NCBI GenBank assembly: GCA_964492845.1
Contig: CAZBMZ010000001.1
Coordinates: 372,001 to 436,000, forward strand
Direction of reading: 5' to 3'
Source: JADJPF01 sp964492845
Lineage (GTDB): Bacteria > Acidobacteriota > Blastocatellia > Chloracidobacteriales > JADJPF01
Length of the DNA stretch: 64,000 nucleotides
Part shown: positions 42,033 through 50,798 of the stretch, in pieces
Layout: each line of letters begins with the position of its first letter
Position numbering within the stretch: the first letter of the stretch is position 1
Program-made: the position numbers and the translations under genes
Notes under the pieces: generated by a model
Database searches by the model: none
Seen by the model: the letters and a program-made list of their open reading frames with translations, nothing else
What the model was told of the DNA's origin: nothing

Positions 42033-43117
42033 ACTTGCTCCATGCTATTTAATTGATTTTTTTGCTCTAATTCTTGTTTTACCTTAACATAATTATAGTA
42101 ATCTGTTGGATTATGAATAACCATCAGCCAAGGTTCTTTTGACAGAGTAGAAAAAATATTAGCAATTTCTCGATCAGTAGTTTTTGCTTCTAATAATTCT
42201 TGTTTACGTAGCTTTAAAGCTTTTGGCATTAACTTTAAAGCAGCTAAAACACTTTGCCAATAAGCTACATCTAGCTTTATTAAAGCTTGAAATAGCTTTA
42301 ATAGAACCCAAAGACAATGGCTAGCAAACCAAACAGGATCATGAAGATTTATCCAGTGCATTAGCAATCTATTACGCTCTGAAATTATTTGTATTTGTTT
42401 AGCAGGAACTTTTTTTCCTATTGTCGCGCTGCTTCTATGGTAAACAACGCTGCTTGGCTCATAATGAATTGTCCAGCCTCGTTTCCATGCTCTATAACAA
42501 AGCTCTGCATCTTCCCAATAAAAAGGATTTAATAAGGAACAAAACCCCCCTAATTGCACCAACTTAGCTCGATCAAACGCGCTGTAACCACCGCTAGCAA
42601 TAAATGAATAAAATTGAGAGGATTCTTTAGGAAGTTTTGTAGGCAAAATGTCATAGTTAACAAAAATATGCCAATGTCCTCGGCGAAATTTCCCTAGTTT
42701 TCCTGCTCCATCAAATAGGTCGCTTTCTAAACGATAAGCCTTAGAACAAACTCCAAATAAATTTTTATCACTAAAATGTTTTACTAGCGGAGCAATGGCT
42801 GTTTCTTCTACTCTAATGTCATTATTAAGTAAAAAGACTATTGGATATTGGGCAGTTTGAAAGCCTTTATTAGCCGTTTGGGAAAAACCTGAGTTAACTT
42901 TTTGCTCAACAAGTTTTATTTCTGTAGGGTAATTTTTTTTTAACCAATTGACGCTATTATCTGTGCTACCGTCATCAACAATTATTACTTCTACTGAAGC
43001 TTTATAAGTTTGTTGATAATATTTAGCTGCTTGTAAAACGGAGGGAAGAAATTCAGCTAATAATTTTTCTCCATTCCAATTAGGAATAACAATGCTAACA
43101 TCTTGAAAAACAGTCAT
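42029..43117 (-). CDS. Family 2 glycosyltransferase
   Basis: 362 residues. GT-A fold with IVIPNWNGEKLLAEFLPSVL, IIVDDGSTDNS (nucleotide-binding Asp pair), FLLNNDIRVEE (metal-binding position) and FYWEDAELCYRAWKRGW (catalytic ED). The C-terminal 120 residues are helical with a hydrophobic region (WFASHCLWVLLKLFQALI), perhaps peripheral to the membrane. It resembles rhamnosyltransferases, which agrees with rfbD next to it. It overlaps both neighbours by 4 bases. Confidence 0.9.
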   Translation of the reverse strand: MTVFQDVSIVIPNWNGEKLLAEFLPSVLQAAKYYQQTYKASVEVIIVDDGSTDNSVNWLKKNYPTEIKLVEQKVNSGFSQTANKGFQTAQYPIVFLLNNDIRVEETAIAPLVKHFSDKNLFGVCSKAYRLESDLFDGAGKLGKFRRGHWHIFVNYDILPTKLPKESSQFYSFIASGGYSAFDRAKLVQLGGFCSLLNPFYWEDAELCYRAWKRGWTIHYEPSSVVYHRSSATIGKKVPAKQIQIISERNRLLMHWINLHDPVWFASHCLWVLLKLFQALIKLDVAYWQSVLAALKLMPKALKLRKQELLEAKTTDREIANIFSTLSKEPWLMVIHNPTDYYNYVKVKQELEQKNQLNSMEQV

Positions 43118-43686
43118 TTAACTGTCTCCAAAATAGCTTGAATTTCTCGTCCACGCATAATAAAAGACAAATATTCTTCCCAGAATTTGCGAAATATTCT
43201 TAGGCTTGGATTTATATTTACAGAATTAACTAAAAACTCTATCCCTAGCAAACGCCATAAATTTAACATAGTAACTTTTACTGAGATAATATTAAATTTA
43301 GCTGCACTTGCATAATAATCAGCCGCGTGACCCTGGGTAAAATACTCAAAGCTATAAACGCTAAAATGCCAGCGATGCGTTGGATCTCGCCAAGAATTTG
43401 AATAAGAATAATGAGGAGTTTTGATATAAAGCTTTGCACCGGGTTTAGCAATTCTATGGAGTTCATCCATAAAACGACTAACAGACTCTACATGCTCAAT
43501 TATATGACTAGCATAAATTTCATCAAAGCTATTATTTTCAAAAGGATAAGGGAAAACTTCTAAATCATGAATTACATCTACACCTTCAACCGGAAAGCGA
43601 TCAAGTCCAATTGCACCAGCGACTTTTTTACGCCCACAACCAACATCTAAAATTTTCTTTGAGTTTTTTTGAGTAACCGATGTCAT
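43114..43686 (-). CDS. Class I SAM-dependent methyltransferase
   Basis: 190 residues. Motif I is KILDVGCGRKKVAGAIGLDRFP; motif II region NNSFDEIYASHIIEHVE is typical of Methyltransf_11/25 proteins; the HRIAKPGAKLYIKTPHYSYSN strand follows. Such enzymes next to glycosyltransferases usually methylate sugars in surface polysaccharides, though the substrate is not known. Overlaps the glycosyltransferase start by 4 bases. Confidence 0.88.
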   Translation of the reverse strand: MTSVTQKNSKKILDVGCGRKKVAGAIGLDRFPVEGVDVIHDLEVFPYPFENNSFDEIYASHIIEHVESVSRFMDELHRIAKPGAKLYIKTPHYSYSNSWRDPTHRWHFSVYSFEYFTQGHAADYYASAAKFNIISVKVTMLNLWRLLGIEFLVNSVNINPSLRIFRKFWEEYLSFIMRGREIQAILETVK

Positions 43687-43696
43687 AGGTTAGCTA

Positions 43697-44242
43697 TTAA
43701 ACCTGCCTAATAAATTCTACAGGAACACAATCTGTTAGCCAAACTCCATTATCTGAGCAATAAAAGATAAATCCTGCCTTTTGCATGCTTTCTGCGTCAA
43801 TTGCTAGGACAACAGGCTTACCATGACGAGATCCCACGTTTTTAGCAGTAGCAATGTCTTTTGATAAATGAACATGATGACGAGAGCGTTTTTCTATTCC
43901 AACACTCATTACAGAAGCTAAATTTTTTTCTGCTGTGCCATGATAGAGAACCGACGGAGGGATTTGAGGAGTTAATTGCAAATCTACTTCAACGCTATGA
44001 CCTTGGTTAGCTCGAATTTTTTTCCCACTTTCATCAAAAGAAAAGCGTTTTTTGCTATTTTTTTCTACTACTTCATCAAGTTGTGCTTTGGTAATTGGAA
44101 AATTATGTTTAGCGCAAGCCTTTAACAGGTCTTCAACCGTCACCCAACCGCCAACTTCTAAAGTTAAGCCTAAAGTAGCAGGTTCATGGCGTAAATACTT
44201 ACTTAAAAATTTACTGATTCTAGTTAATTGTTTTTCATCCAT
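43697..44242 (-). CDS. kptA: RNA 2'-phosphotransferase (Tpt1/KptA)
   Basis: 181 residues, the normal length. It transfers a 2'-phosphate from RNA to NAD+. The signatures SKYLRHEPATLGLTLEVGGWV (catalytic Arg18-His19), YHGTAEKNLASVMSVGIEKRSRHHVHLSKD, and KPVVLAIDAESMQKAGFIFYCSDNGVWLTDCVP are all present. Bacterial homologues have no established substrate, since bacteria lack the fungal tRNA splicing route. It sits 14 bases after hemA and 10 before the methyltransferase. Confidence 0.95.
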   Translation of the reverse strand: MDEKQLTRISKFLSKYLRHEPATLGLTLEVGGWVTVEDLLKACAKHNFPITKAQLDEVVEKNSKKRFSFDESGKKIRANQGHSVEVDLQLTPQIPPSVLYHGTAEKNLASVMSVGIEKRSRHHVHLSKDIATAKNVGSRHGKPVVLAIDAESMQKAGFIFYCSDNGVWLTDCVPVEFIRQV

Positions 44243-44256
44243 TGAGATAACCTAAA

Positions 44257-45597
44257 TTAATAATCTGTGTCATTATTGCGGCGATCTTTTGCACCTAAAC
44301 GGCGGTCTTCAAATCCTTCTACCCGTGATTTTAGGTTATATGCCTCATGATAGAGTTCTACAATATTACAACTTTCTCTATTGCTACGAGTTCCTTCTTT
44401 TAGAGTAGTAATCAAGGGGTGCATAAATTTATTAACTAATGAGCCTAGAAGATGTTGCTTAATAGCTTCTTCTTGTTGTGGGGTTAATGACCCAAGTTTA
44501 GCGCGGTTACGCTCAAATTCTAATAGGGCAATTTCTGTTAAATGTTCTTTTAAGGCTGCAACGGTTGGGCCAATTTCTATTACATCCAACTTTTCAAAAA
44601 AGGCTTCTACTTCAGTTTCTACAATACTTTCAGCCTTGGCTGCTTCTTTTTGTCTTTGACGTAAATTTTCACTTACAACATTTTCTAAATCGTCAATGTT
44701 AAAAAGGAAAGAACTTTCTAATTGTCCTACACTAGGCTCAATATTACGAGGGACTGATAAATCAACAAAAAAGATAGGTCTATAGCGGCGGATCTCTAAA
44801 GCTCTTTTGCAATCAGCTTGCGAGATTATGTATTCAGATGCTCCAGTAGAACAAATTACAATGTCTGCGCGAGGCAGTTGGAATTTTAGTTGAGAAAATT
44901 CTATAACTTCGCCGCCAAATTTCTCACAAAGTTCTGTAGCACGTTCGGGAGTTCGATTGCAGATTAAAAACTGTGACACTCCTTCATTAACCAAATAACG
45001 TGTAGCAAGTTCAGTCATTTCACCTGCTCCAACTAGCAAAACACGTTTATTATCTAGTCGGTCAAAAATCTTTTTTGTTAGTTCTATTGCTACAGAACTA
45101 ACCGAAGTGGCAGCATTACCAATTTCAGTTTCTGTTCTAATTCGTTTTGCTACAGTAAATGCACGAGTTAATAATTGATTTAATACTCGTCCAACTGTAC
45201 CGACCTCTTGAGCTTTAGAATAAGCTGTTTTGACTTGGCCTAGAACTTGGGATTCGCCTAAAACCATTGAATCAAGGCTTGCTGCAACACGAAAAAGATG
45301 ACGAACAGCTAGACGATCAGCATGTGTATAGAGATTATTGTTATAAACAAGCCCTGGAAGATGATGAAATTCATGCAAAAAGCGGCAAACTTGAGGCACA
45401 CTAACATTTGACTCTGTTGGGGATGCAGCGACTATTTCAACACGGTTACAAGTAGAAACAATCATTGCTTCAGATACAGAACCAGAGTCTACCAGCATAC
45501 GTAGTGCCGCAGACAACGTTGTTTCACTAAAAGCTAAACGCTCTCTTACTTCTACTGGAGCCGTCTTATGATTTAGACCTACTAAAATAATACTCAT
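44257..45597 (-). CDS. hemA: Glutamyl-tRNA reductase
   Basis: 446 residues. The first enzyme of the C5 tetrapyrrole route; it reduces Glu-tRNA to glutamate-1-semialdehyde with NADPH. Signatures: LNHKTAPVEVRERLAF, catalytic Cys50 in VSTCNRVEI, LGESQVLGQVKTAY, VLLVGAGEMTELATRYL (NADPH) and the C-terminal dimerisation helices. It overlaps the upstream ccsA/hemX-type gene by 4 bases. Confidence 0.97.
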   Translation of the reverse strand: MSIILVGLNHKTAPVEVRERLAFSETTLSAALRMLVDSGSVSEAMIVSTCNRVEIVAASPTESNVSVPQVCRFLHEFHHLPGLVYNNNLYTHADRLAVRHLFRVAASLDSMVLGESQVLGQVKTAYSKAQEVGTVGRVLNQLLTRAFTVAKRIRTETEIGNAATSVSSVAIELTKKIFDRLDNKRVLLVGAGEMTELATRYLVNEGVSQFLICNRTPERATELCEKFGGEVIEFSQLKFQLPRADIVICSTGASEYIISQADCKRALEIRRYRPIFFVDLSVPRNIEPSVGQLESSFLFNIDDLENVVSENLRQRQKEAAKAESIVETEVEAFFEKLDVIEIGPTVAALKEHLTEIALLEFERNRAKLGSLTPQQEEAIKQHLLGSLVNKFMHPLITTLKEGTRSNRESCNIVELYHEAYNLKSRVEGFEDRRLGAKDRRNNDTDY

Positions 45598-46421
45598 AAA
45601 CCAAAAACATGTACTCGTCCTAAAAACTTTAACCCGGCTAAACTAAACAAAATAAAGGTAAATCCAACAATTGAAACAATTGCAGCACGTCGTCCACGCC
45701 ATCCGGCTGTTACCCGGTAATGCAGCATAAACATATAATTAATCCAAGTTAGCATAGTAATAATCTCTATTGGATCGCTATGCCAATAAACCCCATAACG
45801 CTGACCTGACCAAACTATTCCAGTAACAATACCAAGAGTTAGCAAAATAAAGCCTAAGCTCATAGATTTGTAGCTGATGCTATCACAAGTATCTAGTGCT
45901 GGAAAACGTCCTAAAATTGAGCCAAAGCGTTTTAATTTTAATTGGCGTTCTTGAAAAATATAAATTAACCCTGTAACAAATGTAATAAAAAAGGCAGCAT
46001 ACGCAAACACTACCATACTAACATGAATAGGAAAAAGCACTGTTCCACCAACTCTTAAGCCTAATGGGGAAACATCTGGAAGTGGTAAAACTACTCCAAT
46101 AAATGTTGTTAAAAAAGCAAGTGGAAAAACATAATTAATAACAACTTGGTTGCGATTCCAAATAAAAGCAATTATGTAATAAGCAACTAAAGCCCAACCT
46201 AAAAAAAGCAATATTTCAGGTTGTAAAGCAATTGGGCAACGGTCAACTTGCTTACCACGAATTATTAAAGCAACTGTATGTAAGGCAAATCCTGAAAGAG
46301 AAGAAATTAAGGCAATAGAGAAGGGCAGGCGAGGTTTTTGGAAGAAAACTAACCCCGCCTGAATTAAACCTACTAAATAAAACGCTAGTGAGAGAATTAA
46401 TAATTCTTTCATGGCTCTCAC
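45594..46421 (-). CDS. HemX/CcsA-type cytochrome c assembly membrane protein
   Basis: 275 residues with about eight transmembrane segments. The haem-handling WWD-like motif is seen as GVYWHSDPIEIITMLTWINYMFMLHYR, followed by GWRGRRAAIVSIVGF, as in CcsA/HemX. The position directly before hemA, with a 4-base overlap, is the classic hemX place and suggests either control of glutamyl-tRNA reductase or haem delivery. The usual W-x-WD is changed to W-H-SD, so haem binding could be altered. Confidence 0.88.
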   Translation of the reverse strand: MRAMKELLILSLAFYLVGLIQAGLVFFQKPRLPFSIALISSLSGFALHTVALIIRGKQVDRCPIALQPEILLFLGWALVAYYIIAFIWNRNQVVINYVFPLAFLTTFIGVVLPLPDVSPLGLRVGGTVLFPIHVSMVVFAYAAFFITFVTGLIYIFQERQLKLKRFGSILGRFPALDTCDSISYKSMSLGFILLTLGIVTGIVWSGQRYGVYWHSDPIEIITMLTWINYMFMLHYRVTAGWRGRRAAIVSIVGFTFILFSLAGLKFLGRVHVFGL

Positions 46422-46433
46422 AATAGCTACAAA

Positions 46434-47846
46434 CTAGCTTTCATAAGCTGCTGCAATATAGCAACCTCTAGCTGTAGCAGTTAATGGATCAGTGGCTAAT
46501 CTAACTTCAGAAACTTTAATTGGAAAATCTGTTTGCTTAAAGACTTTCTCAAATTTTTCTAAGAAACCTTTTGGCCGTGCTGTTCCACCTGAAAGCACAA
46601 TTGGAATAGAACGATCTAGCCTAGGTAAATTACGAGTTTCAGAAATTTCTGTACGTAAAGTTTCTACTAAAGTTAAGATCATTTCCTCATAGTAGATGTG
46701 CATTGCACTTTCGTACTTATCTTTAGGTGCGCGGGAAAGATCTAAACTATCTTCTTTAATTACACGAATACGAGTTGGAACTTCGCTTGTAACAGCAGCA
46801 ACAGATTTATCAATATAATCACCAGCTTTAGAAATACTAAAAGAAAATACTGGTACAGACATAAAAGCAAAGCAAACATTACACATTCCACCACCACAGC
46901 TAATACCAATGCCTGTAAAATTATCTTTTTCCATTTCAGCAAATACTACTGATAAGCCTTCATTAACACTTTTAGCTTTGTAGCCTAAACTTTCTAGGAA
47001 ATTTTTTAGCATTCCTTCATGGTAGACTAAATTAGCTTCTCCACCACGAGGTGCGCCCGGAACAGAAAAACATAAAACATCTGACTTTTTGGTTTTCTTT
47101 ACTAAAATCTCAATGATAGATTGGATAATCTGCCATCCATTTACTTCAGATGGATTAAGTAGGCCATTGCACATAGGACGGCGTGCTTCAACATTAAAAG
47201 AATTAGCAAATTTTTCTGACTCATTACCAAAAATAAGTATTTCCTTACCATTCATTTGGTAAGTAATTTTATTTTGACGCAAGATATTTTCGGTAAATTT
47301 AGAATAAGGAACAGTAACAAAAGCATTTAACTGAGTATGTGTTTTAACATTATTAAAAGTACCATTAGCTAATACAATTCGGCTGGTTCCAACATCCAAC
47401 CCAAAAAAATCTGGTTCTGCTGTAGCAGGATTTTGACTATCATTTGTAGGCTGCTCGCTCATTTCTCCTCCATTATTTGTTTGATTAACAATTACCTCTG
47501 TTGGCTTACTAGTAGAAACAATTACTTCTGTTGGCTTACTAGTAGAAACAATTACCTCTGTTGATTTACTAGTAGAAACAATTTTAGCTAGTTGTTTACT
47601 TGGGCGAAACCGAACCAAAGAACGAGGTAAGACTCTTTTACCTTCTGATGAATTGATAGATGACCTTTGTTTTAATAAGGTTTTTGACACTGAAAAACTA
47701 CCAAAATCATGTAGCGTAATAGATTCACCTGACATTAAAGCTTCTTTACACGCTGTTAACATGGATTCTAAAGCTTGGCTTACTAAGGTTTGATTAAAAC
47801 CTGTTTTGCTGGCTACTTGTTGGATTAGTTCTTTTTTGGTCATCAT
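46434..47846 (-). CDS. HU-type DNA-binding domain fused to an actin-like ATPase
   Basis: 470 residues. Residues 1-90 are an HU/IHF domain (KKELIQQVASKTGFNQTLVSQALESML…GESITLHDFGSFSV…RSLVRFRPSKQL). Residues 90-119 are three copies of VSTSKPTEVI. From about 145 comes an actin/Hsp70-superfamily ATPase: FGLDVGTSRIVLA (phosphate 1), GIGISCGGGMCNVCFAF (phosphate 2) and IPIVLSGGTARPKGFLEKFEKVF (adenosine loop). An internal ATG (residue 129) is preceded by a strong GGAGGAG, so the ATPase may also be made alone. It could link DNA to an actin-like filament or regulator. It lies 12 bases before the ccsA/hemX gene. Confidence 0.8.
   Translation of the reverse strand: MMTKKELIQQVASKTGFNQTLVSQALESMLTACKEALMSGESITLHDFGSFSVSKTLLKQRSSINSSEGKRVLPRSLVRFRPSKQLAKIVSTSKSTEVIVSTSKPTEVIVSTSKPTEVIVNQTNNGGEMSEQPTNDSQNPATAEPDFFGLDVGTSRIVLANGTFNNVKTHTQLNAFVTVPYSKFTENILRQNKITYQMNGKEILIFGNESEKFANSFNVEARRPMCNGLLNPSEVNGWQIIQSIIEILVKKTKKSDVLCFSVPGAPRGGEANLVYHEGMLKNFLESLGYKAKSVNEGLSVVFAEMEKDNFTGIGISCGGGMCNVCFAFMSVPVFSFSISKAGDYIDKSVAAVTSEVPTRIRVIKEDSLDLSRAPKDKYESAMHIYYEEMILTLVETLRTEISETRNLPRLDRSIPIVLSGGTARPKGFLEKFEKVFKQTDFPIKVSEVRLATDPLTATARGCYIAAAYES
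47460..47471 (-). promoter_or_regulatory. Internal ribosome-binding site and start of the actin-like part
   Basis: On the minus strand GGAGGAG (47471-47465) lies 2 bases before an in-frame ATG (47462-47460) that begins MSEQPTND, just before the ATPase domain. It is stronger than the ribosome-binding site of the full-length frame (only GGGA), so independent translation of a 342-residue actin-like protein is likely. Confidence 0.7.
47494..47583. repeat. Three 30-bp tandem repeats in the linker of the HU-actin gene
   Basis: Units at 47494-47523, 47524-47553 and 47554-47583 share nearly all positions. Each encodes VSTSKPTEVI on the minus strand. The low divergence indicates recent duplication; the repeats lengthen the linker without breaking the frame. 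Confidence 0.9.
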
Positions 47847-47952
47847 CTAGTCCCATAGCTTATCATGCTTTTAGTTTGTTTGTGAATGCTACCAAGTCCA
47901 GGACTGTAGTTTGAGTCTAAGGACAAAGCAGAGGGGTTAAAACTTAAAAAGG

Positions 47953-48876
47953 TTAAAATACTTGCGGAGGATGGAGCTTTTTAGTTCTTACTACCAATTT
48001 ATCATTAGGTGTAGTTAGCAGCAAACGACGACTATTAATTAAGTTAATTCCTTTAGGAGTGTAGGACAAAGTAAACCAACCTTCTTTTAATTCAGACATT
48101 AAAGTTTTAAGGTCTGATTCAAAGGTTTCTAGCTGACCTATCTTAAAAAGCAAGCCGCCGGTTGATTCTGCTAAATTAGTAATAGCATCTACTGGCTTTG
48201 GCCCAGTATCTTTTGGGCGAATTGCTCCATAGCTGCGATCAGGGGCTTGAAAAGCATAGATTAAAATATTTTCATTTAGTAAAGTTGCTAGTGCGTCCTG
48301 ATATTTTATTTTACTATCTTTATCATATCCATCAGAGATAAGAATAATTGCACGTTTATTTGCTCCAAGCTGTTTACTAAAACCATCTGAAACACTTGCT
48401 ACTAAAGCATCATAGAGTTTTGGTAGCCCGCTACGAGCAAATTTAGTAGAAGCTGTTTCTAAAGCTTTTTTGTTGTTAGTAAAATCAGCTAAAACTTCTG
48501 CTTGTTCTGAATAGCCTATTACCATTAGTCGATCTTCTGGACGAAGTTCTTTAACAACTCTTTCTGCAATAAGCTGAATTACTGCTGGATCTGTACGTAG
48601 AGTTTGACTATTATCAGCTAAAATAATTATTCTAGCTCCTGTTGGGTCATAGCGAAAATATTCTATTTCTTGTTCAATCCCAGCATCAAAAAGGGCTAAA
48701 TTATCTTTGGTTAAATTTGGGGGTTCAGCAGTTTTGCTACGAATAATGACATTAAGCGAAGAGGTTCGCTCAGTGCTATTGCCTGAGTTACGACCAGATT
48801 GAGCCACACTAACCTGATTAGTATTAGCTAAAACTAGAAGTAAAAAAATAAATAAGCAAAAGATAACTTGTCTCAT
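47953..48876 (-). CDS. Secreted vWA protein, Acidobacterial type, with altered MIDAS
   Basis: 307 residues from the ATG at 48876 (a TTG at 48885 is the alternative). Signal peptide ending SVAQ. It has the family prelude (LNVIIRSKTAEPPNLTKDNLALFDAGIEQEIEYFRYD), then a vWA fold with ILADNSQTLR at the MIDAS position (D-x-S-x-T rather than D-x-S-x-S), LISDGYDKDSK, and a C-terminus GWFTLSYTPKG. It is a second paralogue of the protein at 24230. It follows the PilZ-type gene on the same strand by 11 bases, so the two are probably a unit. Confidence 0.85.
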   Translation of the reverse strand: MRQVIFCLFIFLLLVLANTNQVSVAQSGRNSGNSTERTSSLNVIIRSKTAEPPNLTKDNLALFDAGIEQEIEYFRYDPTGARIIILADNSQTLRTDPAVIQLIAERVVKELRPEDRLMVIGYSEQAEVLADFTNNKKALETASTKFARSGLPKLYDALVASVSDGFSKQLGANKRAIILISDGYDKDSKIKYQDALATLLNENILIYAFQAPDRSYGAIRPKDTGPKPVDAITNLAESTGGLLFKIGQLETFESDLKTLMSELKEGWFTLSYTPKGINLINSRRLLLTTPNDKLVVRTKKLHPPQVF

Positions 48877-48887
48877 AATGAACAACT

Positions 48888-50543
48888 TTATGAACGACTT
48901 TGATAAAAGTTAAACCCTAAAAAAGCCAAAGATAAAAATACTAAAGCAGCAGAAACATAAGTAACTACTTTCTTTATATCTAAACTACTAGCTTGGGCAT
49001 TATATTCACCAACATAAAAAGGTCTTAGAGTGTTAGTTAAAACACCTTCTGCTGCTGCAACAGGATCTTGACTAGAAGGTAGATAAAAAGTTATTTCCTT
49101 TAATGTGGCAGCATTTACTTTACTACTAGCAACATTATTTAATGTAACAGCAAGTTTTTGCTGTCCTGTATAATAAGTTGCTTGTTTAATGTCTGGAGTT
49201 CGATCTACTTCTGTTTGACCTATTTTTTCTTTAACTATTAAAGTTTTTTCCTTTAGTTGTAAACTAAAAATGCTAGCTTCTTTTGATTTTTCTCCTGTTG
49301 GCTTAAAGTTCCAATTAGAGTTAAGAATTTTTGGCAATTGAACATTACCTGTTGCTAGTTTACTTTCAGCCTTTGGACACCAATAACCATGAACTTCTGC
49401 ACCTTGTTTCCCTAAATTATCTACTTCTTTACCAGCATCACCTGCCGTAATTTGTTTTTTTACAAACTGAACAGTAGTTTTAGCCTTATCTTGTGTCCAA
49501 TATTCTAATTCTCCACTACGTGCTGCATCATTTGTTTGGCGTTTTACCACACTAACATGCATACAACCATTTTGATCTACCACATCTAAAGGAGTTGGTT
49601 GTAGAGATGAACCAATAGGTAAAAACGTTGCGATTAATATAAGTGAAAAAATAACTAAAGCAACAAGACCTAGTTTTTGTTGTTGTGCTAGTGTTGCGAT
49701 TTTTGCCCGATCTTGAGCAGAAACTCTTGCTGGACGTGTATTGTCAGAACGAGACTCTTTGCTAACAGGTCTTTTACCTGTATTGCCGCTAGTTGTGGTT
49801 GTTGGTGCAGAGCTATTTTCTGATTTATTGCTGCTAGGTGGGGGTGTTGGGCCTGTTGGAATCTTATTTTGAGATTCGCTTTCATTTGTAGTGTTAGTGC
49901 TTGTATGTGCAGCTTTTACTTCCTGTACAGTTTTACTTAATGTATTAGAACGTAAGGTGCTAGTTGCACCGCTATTACGGGATAGATAACTACCGCAAAA
50001 CTTACAAGATTTACTATTAGAAGTATTAGATTTATTACAACTAGGACAAATGATTCCTTGATCTAAGTTGGTAGCTTCCTCTGTAATACTACCGCTAGTT
50101 AAATTACTTGTTGCTTGGTTAAGACCCATTGTATTGCTACTAGCAAGAGAACTTAAGTTTGGAATTTTACCTGTATTTGGCTCATTAAATTTAGTGCTAG
50201 TTAAGTTTTTGGTTACCCCTCCAGAAGAGGGAAGCATTGCTGTTTTTGCAGGTGTTATTGATTCATTAATTGCAATAATTTCATTTAGATCCGTGTTACG
50301 ATGTAATAGTACTTCTACCCCAGGATTATTACCACCTCTTACCCAAACTACTTCAGCCGAGGCAATAGGTTTATTATTGCCGCCGCAAATGTGCATTACA
50401 TCGCCTAGGCTTAAAGGTTGTTTAGTATGTATCAGTACCCCAAAATTGCCAAAACTCTCTAGTTTTGCTACTTCTTGAAAATCTTTACCAAAATTACTTT
50501 TGCCAGAAATTTTTACTGTTAGAGAGGTATTACCTTGCTCCAT
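48888..50543 (-). CDS. PilZ-like, zinc-ribbon membrane protein
   Basis: 551 residues. Residues about 1-90 look like a PilZ barrel (FGVLIHTKQPLSLGDVMHI…ASAEVVWVRGGNNPGVEVLL) but without the RxxxR…DxSxxG c-di-GMP motif in clear form. Residues about 165-190 are a zinc ribbon CPSC-x8-CKFCG. A Ser/Thr/Asn-rich disordered linker follows. A transmembrane helix at about 290-312 and a C-terminal one at about 527-548 flank a periplasmic region. It probably joins an intracellular signal to an envelope structure. GGAGAG gives a good start. Confidence 0.75.
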   Translation of the reverse strand: MEQGNTSLTVKISGKSNFGKDFQEVAKLESFGNFGVLIHTKQPLSLGDVMHICGGNNKPIASAEVVWVRGGNNPGVEVLLHRNTDLNEIIAINESITPAKTAMLPSSGGVTKNLTSTKFNEPNTGKIPNLSSLASSNTMGLNQATSNLTSGSITEEATNLDQGIICPSCNKSNTSNSKSCKFCGSYLSRNSGATSTLRSNTLSKTVQEVKAAHTSTNTTNESESQNKIPTGPTPPPSSNKSENSSAPTTTTSGNTGKRPVSKESRSDNTRPARVSAQDRAKIATLAQQQKLGLVALVIFSLILIATFLPIGSSLQPTPLDVVDQNGCMHVSVVKRQTNDAARSGELEYWTQDKAKTTVQFVKKQITAGDAGKEVDNLGKQGAEVHGYWCPKAESKLATGNVQLPKILNSNWNFKPTGEKSKEASIFSLQLKEKTLIVKEKIGQTEVDRTPDIKQATYYTGQQKLAVTLNNVASSKVNAATLKEITFYLPSSQDPVAAAEGVLTNTLRPFYVGEYNAQASSLDIKKVVTYVSAALVFLSLAFLGFNFYQSRS

Positions 50544-50561
50544 AGCTCTCCTAAATCTTTA

Positions 50562-50608
50562 GCATTAAAACACTAATTAAAATTTTTAGGTGATTTTGGT
50601 TTTAATGC
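50562..50608 (-). other. Leader inverted repeat upstream of the PilZ-like gene
   Basis: Perfect 10-bp inverted repeat GCATTAAAAC (50562-50571) / GTTTTAATGC (50599-50608) with a 27-base spacer, just upstream of the GGAGAG site of the gene starting at 50543. It may be an operator or leader hairpin. Confidence 0.4.
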
Positions 50609-50798
50609 AGTATTTTCTTAAATTAAAAATAGCAATCAAAGTTAATTTCTAAGTTTGTTTAATTAATTTTTCTGATTTTAACTTTGAGTGGAGAAAAGAA
50701 ACTTTAAATTCACGCGCTAAATATACCATAAACTAATAATAATCAAAAAATACTTATTAAGATTCTTAATAACTTAGCTTGATTTAATTAGAAACCAA

